NCBI GenBank assembly: GCA_002344075.1
Contig: DDTM01000127.1
Span: forward strand, 1-11,275
Origin: Bacteroidetes bacterium UBA2364
Lineage (GTDB): Bacteria > Bacteroidota > Rhodothermia > Rhodothermales > UBA2364
Direction: 5' to 3'
Length of the DNA: 11,275 bases
Shown here: in pieces, positions 5,941 through 11,275 of the stretch
Layout: every line of letters starts with the position of its first letter
How positions within the stretch are numbered: the first letter of the stretch is position 1
The notes under the pieces: generated by a model
What the model was told of the DNA's origin: nothing
What the model saw: the letters and a program-made list of their open reading frames with translations, nothing else
The model's database searches: none
Position numbers and translations under genes: made by a program

Positions 5941-7965
5941 ATGAACTCCGTCTTTTTGGTCATATCGAAACAATTTGGCCATAGAATGGGGTTTTTTTGT
6001 GCGATCATTTGGTTTTCGATGACAAGTGGTTGCCAAACGATGGATATGGCTCGCCAGACGGAAGCCATTTACTTGGCTATAGAACAAGAAGATTGGGAAA
6101 CGGCGCAGCATTTGCTAAGGCATGTGGAACGCGGAGAAAACACACCACCCGAAGTTTGGTTGGTACGCGCAATTTTTGAACGCACCAAACCGCCCAAGCC
6201 GGATTGGTTTCGGGCAAGTCGTGCGGTGCTGAATGGCATAGAGAAAGCCCCGAACCACATCGCCCTAAGAATAGAACGGTTACGGCAGTTACGATCGGGC
6301 GATCCCTTTTTTGGTTCTGATTTTTCTACTGACTTTGCTCTGGTGGATGCCGCAGATGTGGTTTTACGCATAGTACCTTCGGAGCCTTTTGCACTCGAAA
6401 GCCGCGCCATTGGGTTGTGGCGGCAGTTTCGAGATGCCGGACATGTCTTGCTCCCAGAGCAAAAAGTGAAGGACTTGGCCACAAAAACTCGTGAAGCGCT
6501 TGAAAATGCCTTTCTTGCAGGAGCCAAACACCCTGACCTTGTTATGGCATTAACAGGCTTTTATGCGCAACAAGCCATAGAAACACCTCTTTTAGATCGG
6601 CTGTGCAACGAATGGCTTGCCCAAAAACAGCCTTATTATGCGCAGGCCATTCGGCTAATTGTGGCCACCAAACAAGGGCGATTTGCAGAAGCCGATACCC
6701 TCGTGAATCGTTTTAAATGGCTTGCCCCACCTGCTGTAAAAGAGGCACTTATCCGGATAGAACCGTTATTAAATGAAGGTGAAAGAGTGGCTTTTCAGGC
6801 AGATAGTACCGCCTTTGCACAGCATTTTTGGCAGACACGAGACCCGCGAAACCTGACTTCATTTTCTGAACGTTGGATTGAACATGTGATGCGGGTGGCA
6901 TATGCGGATCTTTTCGGTTGGCTGGGTACAGAAAAAGGCGAAGTAGTCATTCGGTACGGTTTACCGCTTACGGCGCATCGGCAGGAAGAACCGGATAAAG
7001 AAGGGTGGGATATTGGACGTACTGCTGGCGTTGAGATATGGCAATATGAGACATTTTCCTTTGGTTTTTTGGCGCTCCTCCGGCAAATGCAAAACCTCGC
7101 CACGCTCTCTGAAGACCACCGCCCGTCAAAAGGAGAACAGGAAGTACTACGCGAGCAAACACAGGCAAACGGTTCGTTTGTGATGACAAGTGATCTGCGG
7201 TATTTTCGAACGCCAACTGGCGAAACAGAGGCGATTTATAGTTTGGGCTTGCCTATTGCTCAGGCCGGCAAACCTTCAACGGACCTAAAATCGGGCCTTT
7301 TTTGGCGGCAAAACCACCAAGTGGTCTTCTCGACGGTTTTGCCCATTCCGACAGACACTACCCTAAGTCCATTTATTCGGTTAGACCAACAAACTATTTT
7401 TGTGGTTGCACACACCTTTCAGCCACCTAAAGGCCACTTTGACGTGCAAGGCGAAGTACTGCAAAACGGCATATTTGGACGTTCTTCCAGCAAAACCGAA
7501 GTTCCCAACTTCCCACCAAATGATTTTATTTTGAGTGATTTGGTATTGGCTTATCAACTCCAAGACACCCAAATGGGACGCTTGCTACTAAATCGGGGTG
7601 GCTACGCCTTTCAACCCGCCCCACTTCCTGTTTTCAGGAAAACATCGTCCGTTTATTTCTATCTTGAAGCCTATAATCTGCCACAAAACGAAGCAGGTGA
7701 ATGTCCTTACACCATAGAGGCCCAACTAAAACCCGAAACACGAAGAGGCGGAAAAGAAGACGTTTTGGCATTTTTGCAAACGGCATTTACCAAGCCGGCA
7801 TTGGGGAGTTCTGTACAGTTCTCTGGCATGGCTTCTACACCTGTCGAGGCCATTGGACTCGGTTTGGAAACCCATGATCTACCAAGCGGGTTGTATATTC
7901 TGACTGTTCGTGTACGTTCCAGTGGACAAGAACGCATCCAAACTCGCAAATTGACCTTAGAATGA
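5941..7965 (+). CDS. GWxTD-domain lipoprotein
   Basis: A 674-residue exported protein. The N-terminus has Lys10, His14 and Arg15, then a hydrophobic segment (16-30) ending in Met-Thr-Ser-Gly-Cys31, an acceptable though not ideal lipobox, so Cys31 is the likely lipidation site. Residues about 36-280 look helical and TPR-like (for example DWETAQHLL at 51-59). The block FWQTRDPRNLT (296-306) followed by FGWLGTEKGEVVIRYGLP (325-342) is the hallmark of the GWxTD family found in Bacteroidota and relatives, here with one extra residue in the GWxTD motif. The C-terminal half is beta-rich, and VYFYLEAYNL (571-580) and LPSGLYILTVRV (647-658) match the family's closing domain. The molecular function of the family is unknown to me. 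The gene starts 19 bases after pcrA, and its TGA overlaps the next ATG, which indicates co-transcription and translational coupling. Confidence 0.85.
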   Translation: MNSVFLVISKQFGHRMGFFCAIIWFSMTSGCQTMDMARQTEAIYLAIEQEDWETAQHLLRHVERGENTPPEVWLVRAIFERTKPPKPDWFRASRAVLNGIEKAPNHIALRIERLRQLRSGDPFFGSDFSTDFALVDAADVVLRIVPSEPFALESRAIGLWRQFRDAGHVLLPEQKVKDLATKTREALENAFLAGAKHPDLVMALTGFYAQQAIETPLLDRLCNEWLAQKQPYYAQAIRLIVATKQGRFAEADTLVNRFKWLAPPAVKEALIRIEPLLNEGERVAFQADSTAFAQHFWQTRDPRNLTSFSERWIEHVMRVAYADLFGWLGTEKGEVVIRYGLPLTAHRQEEPDKEGWDIGRTAGVEIWQYETFSFGFLALLRQMQNLATLSEDHRPSKGEQEVLREQTQANGSFVMTSDLRYFRTPTGETEAIYSLGLPIAQAGKPSTDLKSGLFWRQNHQVVFSTVLPIPTDTTLSPFIRLDQQTIFVVAHTFQPPKGHFDVQGEVLQNGIFGRSSSKTEVPNFPPNDFILSDLVLAYQLQDTQMGRLLLNRGGYAFQPAPLPVFRKTSSVYFYLEAYNLPQNEAGECPYTIEAQLKPETRRGGKEDVLAFLQTAFTKPALGSSVQFSGMASTPVEAIGLGLETHDLPSGLYILTVRVRSSGQERIQTRKLTLE

Positions 7966-10835
7966 TGCACAAAAATGAGCAAACGCGCTGGGCAGCCTTT
8001 AAAATGGCTTGCACCACTTTACCAGACGGAATTTTGTTTACGGATGCACTCACATGCACACTCTACGCCTCGGATGCAAGCATGTACCAAATTCAACCGT
8101 TAGCGGTATTGATTCCCAAAACCCAAGAACAAGTTCAATTTGCCATTCGAGCAGCCATCCAAACAGGCATCCCCATTATTGGACGTGGGAGCGGTACGTC
8201 ATTGGCCGGGCAAGCCATTGGCCAAGGCTTGGTGATAGATTTTAGCAAGTACCTAAACCGAATACTACATTTTGATCTTGAAAAGCGACAAATTACCGTA
8301 GAGCCGGGCGTGATTTTGGATGACTTAAACCGATTTTTAGCACCTCACGGCCTACTTTTTGGGCCAGATCCGGCTTCTGCAAGCCGGGCAACGCTCGGTG
8401 GGATGACGGCCACCAATGCTACCGGAACGCACTCCACCGCGTATGGTTCGATGGTGGATCATCTTGTGTCAGCTAAATTGATTTTGCACGATGGTCAAGT
8501 GGTATTGCTTCAGGAACTTACTCCTCGTCAGCTCCAAATCAAACAAAAACAAGAAGATGAAGAGGGGAAACTTTATCAGAAAGTTTGCCGGATTTTGCAG
8601 GAAAAAGAACATATTATCCGACGTAACACCCCCAAGCATTGGCGGCGACAAGGGGGCTATCGGGTGGAACGACTCTTAGATGAACCGTTTAATCTGGCAA
8701 AACTTTTGTGTGGTGCAGAAGGAACACTGGGAATTGTCATGGAGATTACACTGGCTTTGGTAAAAAAACCTCGTTTTACAGCGATGGCCATTGCCCACTT
8801 TAATGACCGGATGGCGGCACTTCGGGCCACACCCGCCTTACTCACAACCAATCCCTATGCCATTGAATTGCTGGACCATCACGCCTTAGACCGCTGTCGC
8901 GAAGTGCCGGATTATGCTCCACGCCTGACGTTTGTGGAAGGAAATCCCCTTGCCTTACTCATGACAGAAGTGATCGGCGAAACATCCGAAGCCTGTGCCA
9001 AGAAATTAAGCCAGGTGGTAGAAATAAGCCAAAAGCAATTAGGATGTATCGCGGTCACACTTGCCCAAAGTGCGGCTGAATTATCGAATGTGTGCGAGGT
9101 TCGTAAAGCAGGACTCGGCTTGGTGATGGGTGTACGAGGTGCTTTGAAACCCTTGCCATTCATAGAAGATGCAGCCGTTCCTGTCGAACATTTGGCCGAT
9201 TATATAACGGAACTTGAAGCGGTTTTGGCCGAAACCCAAACCCAAGCTACGATGTATGGCCATGCCTCGGCAGGATGTTTGCACGTCCGACCGTATGTGA
9301 ATCCTCATTCTGAACTGGGCCTGACTCGGATGAAACGTCTCGCAATGGCCTCTGCGGAGTTTGCCAAAAGATATGGAGGTGTCATTTCCTCCGAACATGG
9401 TGATGGATTGGTACGGGGTTGGCTTGCAGCGTCGTTTTTTGGTACGGAATTATATGAAGTCTATCAAGAAGTGAAACAAGCATTTGATCCACAAAACCTA
9501 TTTAATCCTGGCAAAAAAACCAATTCACCACCTTTTACAGAAAGTTTAAGAACGACCTCCATCAAAAAAAATGCCCACATGCCCTTGGATTTTTCGGAAG
9601 AAGGGGGCTTTGAGGCCGCTACCGAGCTTTGTAATGGTGCTGGCGTCTGTCGAAAATTACAGATAGGAACCATGTGTCCATCTTTCCGTGCCACCCGCGA
9701 CGAATTGCATAGTACACGCGGACGCGCCAATATGTTACGCGCTGCCCTTTCGGGTTCACTGGCCTTAGACGGCCCCGAAGTGAAGGCCGCCATGGATTTA
9801 TGCATCTCTTGTAAGGCCTGCAAAGCCGAATGCCCTTCTTCGGTGGATATGGCCAAACTCAAATTGGCGTGGCTAAACATCTATTTTCGTACCCATAAAG
9901 CCCCACTCCGGGATAGGATGATGGCGGCCCTACCTCGGATCGCACCGTTGTTGAGTGGTAAGCCATCTTCGGTTGTAAATCATATTGGAAAATCAACTAT
10001 AATCCGTAAGAGGCTTTATAAATTAGCAAATATTGATCCTAATGTACCACTGCCTGAATTTTCTTCTCGGCCTTTCCAATCCTCGGAAGCCTCAATAAGA
10101 CCCCATTCGCCGGATTTGGTGCTTTTTGTGGACACGTTTAATACACACTTCACGCCAGATGTGACGCGGGATGCGCTTTGGTTGCTTGAACAGATGGAAC
10201 TGCGCCCTTTGGTCGTTACCCGTCTGTGCTGTGGTCGGACGTATTTATCTAAAGGGCTGACGGAACCCGTTCTAAGGTTTGGTAAAGACTTATTGGACCA
10301 ACTGGCCCCGTATGCGGAAAAGAGCATTCCACTCGTAGGCTTAGAACCAAGTTGCATCCTTACGCTTAAGGACGAATATCCTGCACTTTTTTCGGCACAC
10401 CCCGCAGTGCAGCATATTGCCCGATATGCCATGACATTTGACTTCTTTCTATCACAAACTCATATTTTGAATAAACTTAAGCTCCTAACTTGGCCAACTA
10501 AAATGCCCGCGATTTCCATTCATGGTCATTGCCATCAAAAAGCCATAGAAGGTACTTCGGCCATCAAACAGGTTCTGGATGCCATCCCGCACTTGGTAGG
10601 CAATATTCCTGAAACGGGTTGTTGCGGAATGGCCGGATCTTTTGGCTACGAGGCCGAACATGCGGCATTATCCCTGAAAATGGCCCAAGACACATTGATT
10701 CCTGCAATCCACCAATCTCCTGAAGCACAGTGGGTGGCCTGTGGAACCTCATGCCAACACCAGATCAAACGGATAACGGGAAAAACCACGCTTCATACAG
10801 CACAAGTTTTAGCCCGTTTATTGCGGAGAACATAA
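7962..10835 (+). CDS. Fused FAD-linked oxidase / 4Fe-4S CCG-domain oxidoreductase (D-2-hydroxyacid dehydrogenase type)
   Basis: A 957-residue protein joining GlcD-type and GlpC-type halves, as in E. coli YdiJ and D-lactate/D-2-hydroxyglutarate dehydrogenases. It likely oxidises a D-2-hydroxyacid and passes electrons through FAD and Fe-S clusters to a quinone or cytochrome. The FAD-binding domain spans about 43-270, with GRGSGTSLAGQ (74-84) and GPDPASASRATLGG (134-147). The FAD-oxidase C domain (about 275-517) has YGHASAGCLH (432-441), whose His434 and His441 fit the metal site, and SEHGDG (477-482). Fe-S cysteines are C557, C563, C572 and C614, C617, C620, C624. Two CCG modules follow: C756-C757-G758 with Cys798, and C887-C888-G889 with Cys927/Cys931. 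No signal peptide is seen, so it is cytosolic or peripheral. The start overlaps the upstream stop (ATGA). Substrate cannot be decided from sequence; no lactate permease or regulator is adjacent. Confidence 0.92.
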   Translation: MMHKNEQTRWAAFKMACTTLPDGILFTDALTCTLYASDASMYQIQPLAVLIPKTQEQVQFAIRAAIQTGIPIIGRGSGTSLAGQAIGQGLVIDFSKYLNRILHFDLEKRQITVEPGVILDDLNRFLAPHGLLFGPDPASASRATLGGMTATNATGTHSTAYGSMVDHLVSAKLILHDGQVVLLQELTPRQLQIKQKQEDEEGKLYQKVCRILQEKEHIIRRNTPKHWRRQGGYRVERLLDEPFNLAKLLCGAEGTLGIVMEITLALVKKPRFTAMAIAHFNDRMAALRATPALLTTNPYAIELLDHHALDRCREVPDYAPRLTFVEGNPLALLMTEVIGETSEACAKKLSQVVEISQKQLGCIAVTLAQSAAELSNVCEVRKAGLGLVMGVRGALKPLPFIEDAAVPVEHLADYITELEAVLAETQTQATMYGHASAGCLHVRPYVNPHSELGLTRMKRLAMASAEFAKRYGGVISSEHGDGLVRGWLAASFFGTELYEVYQEVKQAFDPQNLFNPGKKTNSPPFTESLRTTSIKKNAHMPLDFSEEGGFEAATELCNGAGVCRKLQIGTMCPSFRATRDELHSTRGRANMLRAALSGSLALDGPEVKAAMDLCISCKACKAECPSSVDMAKLKLAWLNIYFRTHKAPLRDRMMAALPRIAPLLSGKPSSVVNHIGKSTIIRKRLYKLANIDPNVPLPEFSSRPFQSSEASIRPHSPDLVLFVDTFNTHFTPDVTRDALWLLEQMELRPLVVTRLCCGRTYLSKGLTEPVLRFGKDLLDQLAPYAEKSIPLVGLEPSCILTLKDEYPALFSAHPAVQHIARYAMTFDFFLSQTHILNKLKLLTWPTKMPAISIHGHCHQKAIEGTSAIKQVLDAIPHLVGNIPETGCCGMAGSFGYEAEHAALSLKMAQDTLIPAIHQSPEAQWVACGTSCQHQIKRITGKTTLHTAQVLARLLRRT

Positions 10836-10939
10836 CATATAAAACCTCTTATGAAAACAGCCAGAGAAAGCAGTAACTTCAAGTTTTTAACAAAAAAATG
10901 CATTGTATTACAAGGCGTCGAATGATATATACCAAGCCA

Positions 10940-11153
10940 TAGCCGCACCTGTATTGACAGACATTCTGAAGGTAAAAGGCTTCCGATTCATCGGCGAACC
11001 TTTCCGGTGTGGGTTCCGAAGGTGGATTCGCTGGTGGTTACATTGTGGGTGAAGGCACACCTGAGCACATCGCAACCCTTCCCCAAAACCACCACAGAGC
11101 ACTTTTTGAGGGACGTGCTGGGGAAATGGAAGAAAGCCCATATCTCAAAGTGA
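10940..11153 (+). pseudogene. uvrA: Frameshifted remnant of the 3' end of a uvrA-like gene
   Basis: UvrA is the damage-recognition ATPase of nucleotide excision repair; only its C-terminal tail is recognisable here. The frame with codons at 11006-11092 reads GVGSEGGFAGGYIVGEGTPEH and then IATLPQNH, matching the UvrA ending (DLGPEGG..GG.IV.EGTPEE.A). A one-base shift at the CCCCAAAACC run (about 11081-11093) moves into a frame reading TEHFLRDVLGKWKKAHISK with TGA at 11151-11153, matching the usual H-T-x-x-F-L-x-x-x-L terminus. A second shift near 10978 links it upstream to LTDILKVK, resembling the LDVIK segment. No Walker or signature motifs precede it, so it is a truncated non-functional fragment. 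Frame breaks could in principle be sequencing errors, but the missing upstream gene cannot. Confidence 0.75.
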
Positions 11154-11165
11154 ATGGGCTTTCTT
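11130..11165. terminator. Perfect 12-bp stem-loop, probable bidirectional terminator
   Basis: AAGAAAGCCCAT (11130-11141) pairs perfectly with ATGGGCTTTCTT (11154-11165) around a 12-base loop. The GC core followed by TTTCTT reads as a terminator on either strand, although no pure T-run follows. It overlaps the stop codon of the uvrA remnant. It is the first terminator-like structure after the FAD/Fe-S gene and may end the pcrA operon transcript. Confidence 0.7.
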
Positions 11166-11275
11166 GGAGAGAATAGTTACTCGATTTTTTATCAGTCCAA
11201 CATCAATTTTATGTTGAGTCTTTGCTAATTTCAACTGCCCGCTTTTTTCCTGCCCAAGCCTAAATGTCTATGAAT
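11166..11275. other. Spacer at the right edge, no gene seen
   Basis: An AT-rich stretch with a weak 6-bp hairpin (CAACAT 11198-11203 with ATGTTG 11211-11216) and a six-T run at 11243-11248. ATG 11264 could open a gene, but only four codons remain in the window, so nothing can be said. Confidence 0.3.

Noticed and set aside
10908..11141. A 77-codon - strand reading frame near the right end
   Set aside because: It lies antisense to the uvrA remnant, has no recognisable family features, and its opening codons fall in the terminator stem.

Overview
The window looks like a chromosomal segment of a Bacteroidota-type (FCB group) bacterium. The evidence is a YbiT-like ABC-F protein with the degenerate second ATPase site I recall from this group, a GWxTD-domain lipoprotein, a plausible TTTG / TAnnTTTG-type promoter, and starts that mostly lack a Shine-Dalgarno sequence. 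All complete genes read on the + strand. The species cannot be named from the sequence.

Positions 1-860 and the gene that follows form an accessory, AT-rich stretch. It opens with the 3' end of a group II intron: the last 30 codons of its reverse transcriptase/maturase, then catalytic domain V and domain VI, ending at about 181. After roughly 220 bases with no convincing gene comes a TTGACA promoter, then four perfect copies of a 10-bp repeat, a strong ribosome binding site and a small secreted four-cysteine protein (490-786). A dyad-rich spacer with two 13-bp repeats exactly 21 bp apart leads to an unrecognised lipoprotein gene (860-1543) closed by a strong terminator.

Positions 1699-10835 are housekeeping-like. 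An ABC-F gene (1779-3410) has its own promoter and terminator. Then comes an apparent operon: pcrA-type UvrD helicase (GTG start at 3564), a GWxTD-domain lipoprotein starting 19 bp after it, and a fused FAD / Fe-S oxidoreductase whose ATG overlaps the preceding stop by 4 bp (ATGA).

Positions 10836-11275 contain no intact gene. About 10940-11153 is a frameshifted remnant of the 3' end of a uvrA-like gene. It runs into a perfect 12-bp stem-loop that can act as a terminator in both directions.

The least explained part is the secreted protein and lipoprotein pair next to the intron, with its two repeat-based control regions. No complete new system can be proven from sequence alone.
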